64,000 nt of DNA. Source: Pseudomonas sp. SORT22 (GTDB lineage: Bacteria; Pseudomonadota; Gammaproteobacteria; Pseudomonadales; Pseudomonadaceae). Where the stretch lies: contig NZ_CP071007.1 in the NCBI RefSeq assembly GCF_018417635.1, forward strand, positions 4,278,501 through 4,342,500, in the 5' to 3' direction. Under the pieces are notes generated by a model. That model saw only the letters and a program-made list of their open reading frames with translations, was not told where the DNA came from and ran no database searches. This document shows, piece after piece, positions 1 through 8,960 of the stretch; position 1 is the first letter of the stretch; the number at the start of each line of letters is the position of its first letter. A program made the position numbers and the translations under genes.

Positions 1-344
1 ATGGGTTCGAGCAGGTGGGTCATCACCTGTTCGAGGCTGGCCAGCTTGGCGCTCAGGGCCTCTTCGGCTTCCTGGCGAACCTTGAGCTGAGTGCTGTGAA
101 AACCCTCGCGCTCGCCGGTGGCAAAGCCTTCGTTGTAGGCTTCCTGGCGAATGCTTTCAAGCTCTTCGAGGGTCAGTGGCTGGACTTCTTCCAGCGGCAC
201 TTCTTCGATTTCGTCCTGAACCGCTTCGGGCTCCGGTTCAGGCTCAGGCTCTGGTTCCGGGTCGAAACTGGGCAGCGCCCAGCGGTCGAAGCCCTCGACG
301 TCGTTAGCGCGAATCAGTTCACTCAGGTGCTCGTTGGTTGACAT
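1..344 (-). CDS. fliH: FliH, flagellar export ATPase regulator (N-terminal part)
   Basis: FliH is the cytoplasmic stator of the flagellar type III export ATPase; it holds FliI and docks it to the export gate and C-ring. Only the first ~114 codons are visible, and the gene runs off the left edge. The protein starts MSTNEHLSELIRANDVEGFD, has an early WALPSF segment (FliH N-termini use tryptophans for docking) and a Pro-Glu run at about residues 29-38. A helical stretch rich in Glu, Ala and Gln follows, as expected for the FliH coiled coil. It lies 3' of fliG on the same strand, separated by 84 bases that contain a REP palindrome, which fits the fliE-F-G-H order of Pseudomonas. Identity rests on position and composition; the conserved C-terminal domain is outside the window. 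Confidence 0.85.
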   Translation of the reverse strand, partial: MSTNEHLSELIRANDVEGFDRWALPSFDPEPEPEPEPEPEAVQDEIEEVPLEEVQPLTLEELESIRQEAYNEGFATGEREGFHSTQLKVRQEAEEALSAKLASLEQVMTHLLEP

Positions 345-365
345 GATTGCACGCACTCGTAAAGC

Positions 366-422
366 ATCGCGGGTCAAGCCCGCTCCCACAGGAGCGCTGT
401 GGGAGCGGGCTTGACCCGCGAT
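366..422. repeat. REP palindrome between fliG and fliH
   Basis: Two perfect 25-base arms (366-390 and 398-422) flank a 7-base loop. The arm contains GGGAGCGGGCTTGACCCGCG, the hallmark of the extragenic REP family of P. putida and relatives. It fills most of the space between fliG and fliH. As RNA it would fold into a very stable hairpin that could stabilise upstream mRNA or weaken read-through into fliH. It has no T-tract, so it is not a classic terminator. Confidence 0.9.
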
Positions 423-428
423 AAGGTC

Positions 429-1448
429 TTAGATCATCTCTTCGCCGCCCTTGCCACCGAGCACGATTTCTCCGGCTTCGGCCATACGGCGGGCGATGGT
501 GAGGATTTCCTTTTGCGCCGTCTCGACGTCGCTGACGCGCACCGGCCCCTTGGCCTCGAGGTCGTCGCGCAGCAGCTCGGAGGCACGTTTGGACATGTTC
601 TTGAAGATCTTCTCCTTGACCTTCTCGTCGGCGCCCTTGAGCGACACCACCAGCACGTCGGAAGACACTTCGCGCAGCAGCGCCTGGATACCGCGGTCGT
701 CGACATCGGCCAGGTTGTTGAAGACGAACATCAAGTCTTCGATCTGCTCGGAGAGGTCGCCGTCGATGTCGCGGATCGCGTCCATCAGCTGGCCTTCGAC
801 GGAGCTGTCGAGGAAGTTCATGATGTCCGCGGCACGCTTGATACCACCCAGGGTGGTGCGCGCGGCATTGGAGTTGCCCGAGAACTGCTTCTCGAGGATC
901 TGGTTCAGCTCCTTGAGCGCCGCCGGCTGGACGGTATTGAGCGACGAGACGCGCAGGATGATGTCCAGACGCACCTTGTGGTCGAAGTTGCCCAGCACTT
1001 CACCGGCCTGGTCCGGGTCCAGGTAAGCCACGACGATGGCCTGGATCTGCGGGTGCTCGTAGCGAATGACATCGGCAACCGCGCGCGGCTCCATCCACTT
1101 GAGGCTGTCCAGGCCGCTGGTGTTGCCACCGAGCAGGATGCGGTCGATCAGGCCGTTGGCCTTGTCCTCGCCCAGGGCCTGGGTGAGCATCTTGCGGATA
1201 TAGCCGTCGGAACCGACGCCAAGGCTGGTCTGGTCGCCGACGATCTCGACAAACTCGCTCATCACCTGCTCGACCTGCTCGCGATGGACGTTGCCCATCT
1301 GCGCCATGGCCACGCCGACCCGCTGCACTTCCTTGGGGCCCATGTGCCGCAGCACCTGCGCGGCATCGGTTTCACCCAGCGACAGCAGCAGGATCGCAGC
1401 CTTGTCGACACGGGTCAGTTTGGCGGTAAGGGCTCGGTTATCACTCAT
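429..1448 (-). CDS. fliG: FliG, flagellar motor switch (C-ring) protein
   Basis: FliG forms the upper C-ring. It binds the MS-ring through its N-terminus, FliM through its middle domain and the stator through its C-terminus, so it converts stator force into rotation. The 339-residue length is normal. The middle domain carries the EHPQ motif at residues 131-134. The C-terminal torque helix has the expected charged residues (R288, D295, D296 and R304 in the region SKRASELLRDDLEAKGPVR). Its start overlaps the end of fliF by 8 bases, which implies translational coupling. A REP element follows the stop codon. Confidence 0.97.
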   Translation of the reverse strand: MSDNRALTAKLTRVDKAAILLLSLGETDAAQVLRHMGPKEVQRVGVAMAQMGNVHREQVEQVMSEFVEIVGDQTSLGVGSDGYIRKMLTQALGEDKANGLIDRILLGGNTSGLDSLKWMEPRAVADVIRYEHPQIQAIVVAYLDPDQAGEVLGNFDHKVRLDIILRVSSLNTVQPAALKELNQILEKQFSGNSNAARTTLGGIKRAADIMNFLDSSVEGQLMDAIRDIDGDLSEQIEDLMFVFNNLADVDDRGIQALLREVSSDVLVVSLKGADEKVKEKIFKNMSKRASELLRDDLEAKGPVRVSDVETAQKEILTIARRMAEAGEIVLGGKGGEEMI

Positions 1449-3222
1449 CGGCGTTGATCCACTCTTTCACGACCTGGGCCACGCGACCCGGGTCTTCGGC
1501 CACCAGGCTCTTGATTGCGTTGAGCTGTGCGTCATAACCCTCGCTCGGGCTTGGCAGCAGAATGCTTTGCGGACCACCCAGGCTGACGCGGTCGTTGGCC
1601 AGCTCGCCATCCAGACCGAGCATGCCGCCCAGTTCCATGTCGCCATCGGCACCGGCGCCTTGCTTGCCATTGCCGGTGATGTTGTTAAGTACCGGACGCA
1701 GCACGCCGAACACCAGGACGAGGATGAACAGTACGCCCATGACCTGCTTGATGATGTCCCAGAACCACGGCTGCGAATAGAACGGAATCTCGGCAATTAC
1801 CTCGCCACGGTCGGCGGCGAACGGCACGTTGATCACGCTGACACTGTCACCACGGCTGGCATCGAAGCCCACCGCGTCCTGCACCAGGCGGGTAAAGCGT
1901 GCCAGGTCTTCGGCAGCCCACGGGGTGCGCGCGGCATCGCCGGTGGCCGGGTCGACCTTGAGCTGGTCATCGACCACCACCGCCACCGACAGGCGGGTCA
2001 AGCGGCCCTGCTGCTGGCGGGTGTGGCTGATGGAACGGTCAAGCTCGAAGTTCTTGGTCGACTGCTGACGCTTGTCGGCCGGGTACGGTGCAAGCATCGG
2101 CTGGCCGGTGGCCGGGTCCATGATCTGCTGGCCGTTGGCATCGAGCAGCGGCTGGCCAGGCTGGATGGCGCTGGCGGCGGTTTGCGTGCCACCGGTGGTT
2201 TGCGGCGCCGAGGCCGGGCCAGGCGGCTGGTTGCTCAGCGCACCAGGCACGCCCTGCGGGCCCATGCTGCTGGAGCGCTGTTCGTTGACCGACTGCTCGC
2301 TGCGCAGCGCCGGCTGGTCAGGGTTGAACTGCTCGGAGGTGGATTCGACCGCGCTGAAGTCAACGTCCGCCGATACTTCGGCCTTGTAGCGGTCGTTGCC
2401 CAGCACCGGCTGGAGAATGTTGTGCACACGCTGGGTGAGCAGGCCTTCCATGCGGCGGCTGTAGTCGAACTGCTTGCCGGCCATGGTCAGCTCGGAATTC
2501 TCGACCTGATCGGAGAGCAGGTTGCCCTTCTGGTCGACCACGGTGACCTGGGACTTGTTCAGTTCCGGCACGCTGGTCGCCACCAGGTTGACGATGGCCA
2601 TCACCTGACCGGCTTCCAGGGCGCGGCCCGGGTACAGCTCGACCAGTACCGAAGCACTTGGCTTGCGCTCGTCACGGACGAACACCGAACTCTTCGGGAT
2701 CGCCAGGTGCACGCGTGCACCCTTGACGTTGTTGAGGCTGGAGATGGTCCGCGCCAGTTCGCCTTCCAGGCCACGACGGTAACGGGTGGCCTCCATGAAC
2801 TGGCTGGTGCCCAGGCCCTGCTCCTTGTCGAGGATCTCGAAACCGACATTGCCATCGCTCGGCGCCACGCCGGCGGCTGCCAGCTTCAGGCGGGCACGGG
2901 AAATATCGTCGGCCTTGACCAGCAAGGCGCCGGAATTGGGTTCGACGTTGTAGGGGATATCGGCAGCGGCCAGGGTCTCCATGACCTGCTTGGTGTCCAT
3001 GCCGGCCAGGCTGCCGTACAGCGGCCGGTAGTCCGGTTGCTGCGACCACAGCACCACGGCAAAACCGATCGCCACGCTGGCGGCCAGACCGACCAGCAGG
3101 CCGACCTGACGCAGCATGGGCATCTGCGAGATGTTTTCCAGGAACGACATGCCGAACAACGGCGGCTTGGGCGCTGCTGCGCTGCTTTTCGCGGGCACGT
3201 TATCGACGACTGCTTCGGCCAT
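1441..3222 (-). CDS. fliF: FliF, flagellar MS-ring protein
   Basis: FliF builds the membrane/supramembrane ring that houses the export gate and nucleates the C-ring. The 593-residue protein has a first membrane helix at roughly residues 38-58 and a second at about 465-490, with the large periplasmic ring-building region between them. That region holds a low-complexity Pro/Gln/Gly-rich insert around residues 300-370. The C-terminal tail, ending in VKEWINADE, matches the FliG-binding peptide of the family. It lies between fliE and fliG and overlaps fliG, as in other Pseudomonas. Confidence 0.97.
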   Translation of the reverse strand: MAEAVVDNVPAKSSAAAPKPPLFGMSFLENISQMPMLRQVGLLVGLAASVAIGFAVVLWSQQPDYRPLYGSLAGMDTKQVMETLAAADIPYNVEPNSGALLVKADDISRARLKLAAAGVAPSDGNVGFEILDKEQGLGTSQFMEATRYRRGLEGELARTISSLNNVKGARVHLAIPKSSVFVRDERKPSASVLVELYPGRALEAGQVMAIVNLVATSVPELNKSQVTVVDQKGNLLSDQVENSELTMAGKQFDYSRRMEGLLTQRVHNILQPVLGNDRYKAEVSADVDFSAVESTSEQFNPDQPALRSEQSVNEQRSSSMGPQGVPGALSNQPPGPASAPQTTGGTQTAASAIQPGQPLLDANGQQIMDPATGQPMLAPYPADKRQQSTKNFELDRSISHTRQQQGRLTRLSVAVVVDDQLKVDPATGDAARTPWAAEDLARFTRLVQDAVGFDASRGDSVSVINVPFAADRGEVIAEIPFYSQPWFWDIIKQVMGVLFILVLVFGVLRPVLNNITGNGKQGAGADGDMELGGMLGLDGELANDRVSLGGPQSILLPSPSEGYDAQLNAIKSLVAEDPGRVAQVVKEWINADE

Positions 3223-3237
3223 GACTCAATCTCGCCC

Positions 3238-3564
3238 TTATACCGGCATCTGCATGATGTCTTGATAGGCCTGCACCAGCTTGTTACGCACCTGGGTCAA
3301 GGCCTGGAACGACACAGTGGCTTTTTGCGAAGCGATCATCACGTCGGTCAGGTCAACCCCGCTCTTGCCGATCTCGAAGGCGCTGGCCAGCTGCGAGGAA
3401 GCCTGCTGGGTGTCGTTGACCTTGTTGACGGCCTGGCCGAGCATGTCGGCAAAACTGCTGGAGCCGACCTCAGGCGCAGCGGCAGCCTTCGGCATCGACA
3501 TGGCGTCCATTTGCATGGCCCGCATGTCCAACATCAATCGATTAAATTCAACACCTTGGCTCAT
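3238..3564 (-). CDS. fliE: FliE, MS-ring/rod junction protein
   Basis: FliE joins the MS-ring to the proximal rod and is the first rod substrate exported. The start at [20 protein letters not shown] gives 108 residues, the family's usual size. A longer reading frame extends upstream, but the start used here has an AGAGAGAAG ribosome site and lies about 51 bases after the predicted sigma-54 start point. The C-terminal part ([20 protein letters not shown]) is the conserved FliE helix. It is the first gene of the fliE-fliF-fliG-fliH unit. Confidence 0.95.
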   Translation of the reverse strand: MSQGVEFNRLMLDMRAMQMDAMSMPKAAAAPEVGSSSFADMLGQAVNKVNDTQQASSQLASAFEIGKSGVDLTDVMIASQKATVSFQALTQVRNKLVQAYQDIMQMPV

Positions 3565-3625
3565 GGACTTCTCTCTCCGACGGCCCGCATTTTTTTGACA
3601 CTCACGCAGCGGATAGGCAGGACAT

Positions 3626-3641
3626 AGCAACAAGAGTGCCA
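3626..3641 (-). promoter_or_regulatory. Sigma-54 promoter of the fliE operon
   Basis: On the minus strand the bases read TGGCACTCTTGTTGCT, a full match to the sigma-54 consensus TGGCAC-N5-TTGCW. The predicted start point is about 51 bases before the fliE start codon. Early flagellar operons in Pseudomonas are sigma-54 dependent and activated by FleQ or FleR. Confidence 0.85.
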
Positions 3642-3684
3642 GCTCTGCCCGCGGCCCGAACAAAAACTCTAATTCATTAATGGC

Positions 3685-5064
3685 TCAGCTGGCGTACAGG
3701 CTGGCCTCGACATCCATGCCGGCATCACGCATCTGCGCCAGCTTGTAGCGCAGGGTGCGCGGGCTGATGCCCAGGCGCTCGGCGGCCTCCTTGCGACGAC
3801 CGCGCTCGGCGCGCAAGGTGTCGATGATCATCTGGAACTCATGGCGACGCATGTCATCACCCAGACCGCCCGCCGCCTCGGTTTCAATATTCGGCACGAC
3901 TGCGGCGACCGGCGCTGCAGCGAACATCGGCAGGACCCCGGCGAGACAGAAATCCGCCGCTTCGATCACCCCACCCTGCTGCAGGATCAAGGCACGCTGA
4001 ATGGCGTTGTCCAGTTCGCGTACGTTGCCCGGCCAGGCATAACCTTGCAGACACGCCTGAGCATCAGGCGAGAGTCGAACCGGGGCATGCTTCATTTTAT
4101 TGACGTGGCGCGCCAGCAATCGCTCGGCCAGCGGCAGAATATCGGCGCTACGTTCGCGCAGCGGCTTCCACGCCAGCGGGAACACCGACAGGCGATAGAA
4201 CAAGTCTTCACGAAAACGCCCCGCCGCCACCTCGCCGGCCAGGTCACGGTTGGTGGTGGCGACCACGCGAATGTCCAGGGCAATCGGCTTGCGCCCGCCA
4301 ACCCGCTCCACCTCACGCTCCTGCAACACCCGCAGCAGCTTGGCCTGCAAGCCCAGGGGCATTTCGGAAATCTCGTCGAGCAGCAAGGTGCCGCCATCGG
4401 CCTGTTCAAACTTGCCGGCCTGGGCGGCGATGGCGCCGGTGAACGAGCCTTTCTCATGACCGAACAGGGTGGCTTCGAGCATGTTGTCGGGGATCGCCGC
4501 ACAGTTGATCGCCACAAACGGCTGCTCGGCGCGCAGGGACTGCTGATGTATGTAGCGCGCCAGCACCTCTTTGCCGGTACCGGACTCGCCCGAGATCAGC
4601 ACGGTCGAATCGCTGCGCGCAACCCGCGCTGCCAGCTCCAGCAACTGCGCACTGGCAGGCTCGCGCGCCACCGGTCCGTCGCCTTCGCCCGCCGCAGCCA
4701 CTCCCAGAGCGTGGCGTGCCACCAGCTCAAGCAATGCCTTGGGCTCAAATGGCTTGACCAGGTAATCGGCCGCGCCCTGGCGCATGGCCTCGACCGCGCG
4801 CTCGACGGCGGCATGCGCGGTCATCAGCAACACCGGCAACTGCGGCTGGCGCGCGCGCAGCAGGGCCAGTAACTGATGGCCGTCCATGCCAGGCATGTTC
4901 ACGTCACTGACCACCAGGCTGAACGCCTCGCCAGCGACCACTTCCAGTGCTTCTTCGGCCGAACCTACGGCCTGGTAGGCAAAGCCGCCCAGCTCCAGGG
5001 TATCGGCCAGTGCCTGCCTCAGGGCGCGGTCATCTTCGACCAGCAGCACCTTGATTGCTTTCAT
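3685..5064 (-). CDS. fleR: FleR, sigma-54-dependent response regulator
   Basis: FleR is the response regulator partner of FleS and activates the later sigma-54 flagellar promoters (hook, rod and ring genes). The 459 residues carry a receiver domain with phosphoacceptor D54, an AAA+ domain with Walker A at 159-165 (GESGTGK), the sigma-54 contact loop GSFTGA at 206-211 in place of the common GAFTGA, and Walker B (GGTLLLDE, 224-231). A Fis-type helix-turn-helix lies near 420-445. Its ATG overlaps the fleS stop codon (TAATG), so the two are translated together. Confidence 0.96.
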   Translation of the reverse strand: MKAIKVLLVEDDRALRQALADTLELGGFAYQAVGSAEEALEVVAGEAFSLVVSDVNMPGMDGHQLLALLRARQPQLPVLLMTAHAAVERAVEAMRQGAADYLVKPFEPKALLELVARHALGVAAAGEGDGPVAREPASAQLLELAARVARSDSTVLISGESGTGKEVLARYIHQQSLRAEQPFVAINCAAIPDNMLEATLFGHEKGSFTGAIAAQAGKFEQADGGTLLLDEISEMPLGLQAKLLRVLQEREVERVGGRKPIALDIRVVATTNRDLAGEVAAGRFREDLFYRLSVFPLAWKPLRERSADILPLAERLLARHVNKMKHAPVRLSPDAQACLQGYAWPGNVRELDNAIQRALILQQGGVIEAADFCLAGVLPMFAAAPVAAVVPNIETEAAGGLGDDMRRHEFQMIIDTLRAERGRRKEAAERLGISPRTLRYKLAQMRDAGMDVEASLYAS

Positions 5065-6278
5065 TACTCTGCCTCCACCGACTGCGCGCCGATCAGCGGC
5101 AGGCTGATCCGGGCGCAGGTGCCGCGACCGGGTCGCGAACGTAATTGCAAACTGCCCTGGTGGGCCCTTGCCACCGCCTTGACTACCGCCAGACCGAGCC
5201 CGGTGCCGGTAGCCTTGGTGGTCAGGAATGGCTCGCCCAGGCGCGCCAGCAAGGCACTGTCGATACCGGCGCCGGCATCACTGATACACAGGTGCAAGAC
5301 CTGCTCGCGCCGGTATAGGTGAACCTTGAGCCGCGCAGGCTCGCCACTGGCCTGCAGGGCGTTTTCGATCAGGTTGAGCATGGCGCCGACCAGGGTGTCG
5401 CGGTTGCACAGCAACTCGCCCAGGTGACTGTCGCACTGCCAGCGCACCGCATGACCCTGAACATGGGTCTGCGCCGCCTGCTGCAGGGCCTGGAACAATG
5501 CCTTGGGTGTCAGCCGATCGGTCAGCGGCAACTCGCCGCGGGCGAACACCAGCATGTCGCGCACCTGGTGCTCGAGCTCGTGCAGGCGCTCCTTGAGGTT
5601 GCCGGCAAAGCGTTGCTGGGTTTCCACCGGCAAGTTCTGCTCGGCCAGGTGGCTGGCGTAGAGCATGGCCGCCGACAAAGGCGTGCGGATCTGGTGGGCC
5701 AGCGACGCAACCATGCGCCCCAGCGACGACAAGCGCTGGTGGCGGGCCAGTTGGTCCTGCAGGTGACGGGTTTCGGTCAGGTCATTGAGCAGTACCAACT
5801 GCCCGGGCTCGGCATCCAGCGAGCGGGTGGCAATCGACAGGCGCCGGCCATCACGCAGCGACACTTCATGACCGTCATCCTCGCGCGGAGCAAAGCTGCG
5901 AGCGATCACTTCACGCCACAACTCACCCACCAGCGGTTCGCCCAACAGGTCGCTGGCGGCGGGGTTGGCCTCACGCACCCGGCCCAGGCCATCGATAACG
6001 ATCACCCCGCCCGGCAGCAGGGCCAGCAGGTTCTGCAGGCGGTTGGCCAGGCGCTCCTTCTCGGCAAGCTCGGCCATGCGCTGGGCGCTGACCACCGCCA
6101 GCTCGCCCTTGAGCTCGGTAACCCGGGCTTCGAGCAGGCTATAGGACTCACTAAGCTGGCTGGAAACCTGGTCGAACATGGCAAAGGCCTGCTCAAGACC
6201 AAGGCGGCTTTCCTGTTCGGCGGCGTTCGGCCCCTTCGGTTCAGGGACACAGGAGATGGTGGCGACCTGGGGCATCAT
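5064..6278 (-). CDS. fleS: FleS, soluble PAS histidine kinase
   Basis: FleS is the sensor kinase that phosphorylates FleR. The 404-residue protein has no membrane helix, so it should sense an internal signal. An N-terminal coiled coil (about residues 30-85) leads to a PAS domain (about 88-170). Then comes the HisKA box with phosphoacceptor H195 (SLAHQIRTP) and a HATPase domain with an N box (NLIENALQ) and glycine boxes (DAGAGID, GTGLGLAV). It is the first gene of fleSR, behind a sigma-54 site. The MM start leaves two possible initiation codons; GAGAG precedes them. Confidence 0.95.
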   Translation of the reverse strand: MMPQVATISCVPEPKGPNAAEQESRLGLEQAFAMFDQVSSQLSESYSLLEARVTELKGELAVVSAQRMAELAEKERLANRLQNLLALLPGGVIVIDGLGRVREANPAASDLLGEPLVGELWREVIARSFAPREDDGHEVSLRDGRRLSIATRSLDAEPGQLVLLNDLTETRHLQDQLARHQRLSSLGRMVASLAHQIRTPLSAAMLYASHLAEQNLPVETQQRFAGNLKERLHELEHQVRDMLVFARGELPLTDRLTPKALFQALQQAAQTHVQGHAVRWQCDSHLGELLCNRDTLVGAMLNLIENALQASGEPARLKVHLYRREQVLHLCISDAGAGIDSALLARLGEPFLTTKATGTGLGLAVVKAVARAHQGSLQLRSRPGRGTCARISLPLIGAQSVEAE

Positions 6279-6327
6279 GCTCTCTCGCGTGGCTGACCGT
6301 CATAAAACGGTGTGTTGCCAGCGATAT

Positions 6328-6343
6328 AGCAATAGCCGTGCCG
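6328..6343 (-). promoter_or_regulatory. Sigma-54 promoter of fleSR
   Basis: The minus strand reads CGGCACGGCTATTGCT, one mismatch from TGGCAC-N5-TTGCW. The expected start point is about 39 bases before fleS. It lies downstream of fleQ, in line with FleQ activating fleSR in Pseudomonas. Confidence 0.75.
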
Positions 6344-6479
6344 GATAGTTTGGGGGCGCTTGCCAGGAAGGCCGTGCGATGGCTGCAAGAGCCGATGGGA
6401 CGGGCGTTACAGCCCTTTGAAAGATAGGGTTATTAGCCATGATGAGCGCATTGCGCGACTCACCATGACCACCCAGGCG

Positions 6480-7955
<1,476 letters not shown>

Positions 7956-8112
7956 GCAATAACAACTTCCCTAGTCATCTCGGCGCCCTTGTAAGGGCAA
8001 GCTCGACATCATTCCGACTGAACGGTCAGTGTTCGGACGTCTGAAATTAGAAAACAGCCACTAGTTAAGTCAAAAAACCGTACATAGTCAAATTTATGGC
8101 GCACTGCTTTTT

Positions 8113-8120
8113 GTTTTGCC
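8113..8120 (-). promoter_or_regulatory. Possible AmrZ half-site upstream of fleQ
   Basis: The minus strand reads GGCAAAAC about 160 bases before the fleQ start, at the edge of fliT. It matches the left part of the strong AmrZ-like site found before amrZ (GGCAAAACGCC), but the right half is missing. AmrZ represses fleQ in P. aeruginosa. With only 8 bases matched, this is suggestive at best. Confidence 0.25.
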
Positions 8121-8125
8121 CAGTT

Positions 8126-8422
8126 TCAGCTGAACAAATGGTATACCTTTGCCGCGTTTTTGGCTTGTCGGATCTGCGTCATCTCATCGACTATTGATTG
8201 ACGCTCCCCACTTGCAACTTCAATTAATTCCTTGTAGACGCCCAGCAACTCCTCGAGCTTGCTGCGCAGCGTCAGCTCATCCACCGACGCTTCGGCCAGC
8301 ACATCGTCCACGCACAGACGGCAACTGACGTCGAGCTCGCTGATCGCCTCCCAGTCACGACTGGCCAGGGCACCCAGCAATGCCTCGCGGGTTTGTTCGA
8401 TACGTTCGAGCACGACACTCAT
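8126..8422 (-). CDS. fliT: FliT-like flagellar export chaperone
   Basis: FliT proteins bind FliD (cap) and other late substrates in the cytoplasm and deliver them to the export gate. This 98-residue, mostly helical, acidic protein (MSVVLERIEQTREALLGALA) has the size and heptad-like pattern of the family. It follows fliS by 9 bases, the usual fliD-fliS-fliT order. Sequence conservation in FliT is low, so the call depends mainly on position. Confidence 0.8.
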   Translation of the reverse strand: MSVVLERIEQTREALLGALASRDWEAISELDVSCRLCVDDVLAEASVDELTLRSKLEELLGVYKELIEVASGERQSIVDEMTQIRQAKNAAKVYHLFS

Positions 8423-8431
8423 TGCAATCTC

Positions 8432-8827
8432 CTAGGCGTCGGCGAGTTGATCGCCGATCGCGTCCCAGCCTTCCTTGACGGTAATCAGCAGGCGCGCCAC
8501 TTCGTTGAGGATTTCCGGATCGTTCTGCACGTTCGCCTCGACCAGGCGCTTGCTCATGTACGAATACAGGTTATCCAGGTCGGTCAGCGAATCGGCGTGG
8601 TTTTCCAGGTCCAGGCCTTCACGCAAACCGCCGACAATACCGATTGCCTTGCCGATCAGGATGCCGCGCTGGGCCACGTCGTTACGCGCCATGGCACCCT
8701 TGGCCTGGGCAATGCGATCAAGACCGCCCTGCATCAACATCTGCACCAGACGATGCGGGCTGGCCACGGAGGTCTGGGCCACGCCGTTGACTTTCTGGTA
8801 CTGCCGAAGGGCCAACATCGGATTCAT
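8432..8827 (-). CDS. fliS: FliS, flagellin export chaperone
   Basis: FliS binds the C-terminus of flagellin, prevents early polymerisation and hands it to the export gate. The 131-residue protein starts MNPMLALRQYQKVNGVAQTS, and the YQKV segment with the following SPHRLVQMLMQGGLDRIAQAKGAM is diagnostic for the family. It is separated from fliD by a strong terminator and has its own candidate sigma-28 promoter, so it may be expressed with the late genes independently of fliD. Confidence 0.95.
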   Translation of the reverse strand: MNPMLALRQYQKVNGVAQTSVASPHRLVQMLMQGGLDRIAQAKGAMARNDVAQRGILIGKAIGIVGGLREGLDLENHADSLTDLDNLYSYMSKRLVEANVQNDPEILNEVARLLITVKEGWDAIGDQLADA

Positions 8828-8868
8828 GTTCTACCTCGTCACCGCAAAAAAGGTTTCATATACCGCTT

Positions 8869-8895
8869 GTATCGCCTGCGCGTCAAAAAACTTTA
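8869..8895 (-). promoter_or_regulatory. Candidate sigma-28 (FliA) promoter of fliST
   Basis: On the minus strand TAAA, a 15-base spacer and GGCGATAC match the FliA consensus TAAA-N15-GCCGATAA in 10 of 12 positions. It lies just after the fliD terminator and about 40 bases before fliS, where a separate promoter is needed. It is weaker than the fliC and flgM sites. Confidence 0.45.
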
Positions 8896-8906
8896 GCGCG
8901 TACAGC

Positions 8907-8943
8907 AAAAAGCCCGGAGTCCCCCTAGGGGTACTGCCGGGCT
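8907..8943 (-). terminator. Rho-independent terminator after fliD
   Basis: On the minus strand a GC-rich stem (AGCCCGG...CCGGGCT, extended inward by the near-palindrome AGTACCCC/GGGGACT) is followed by TTTTTGC. It lies between the fliD stop and the fliS start. Confidence 0.85.
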
Positions 8944-8960
8944 TCTGGCACAACGCCGAA

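Noticed and set aside
8013..8037. Imperfect inverted repeat upstream of fleQ around ACTGAACGGTCAGT
   Set aside because: The five-base arms are too short to call an operator without comparative data.
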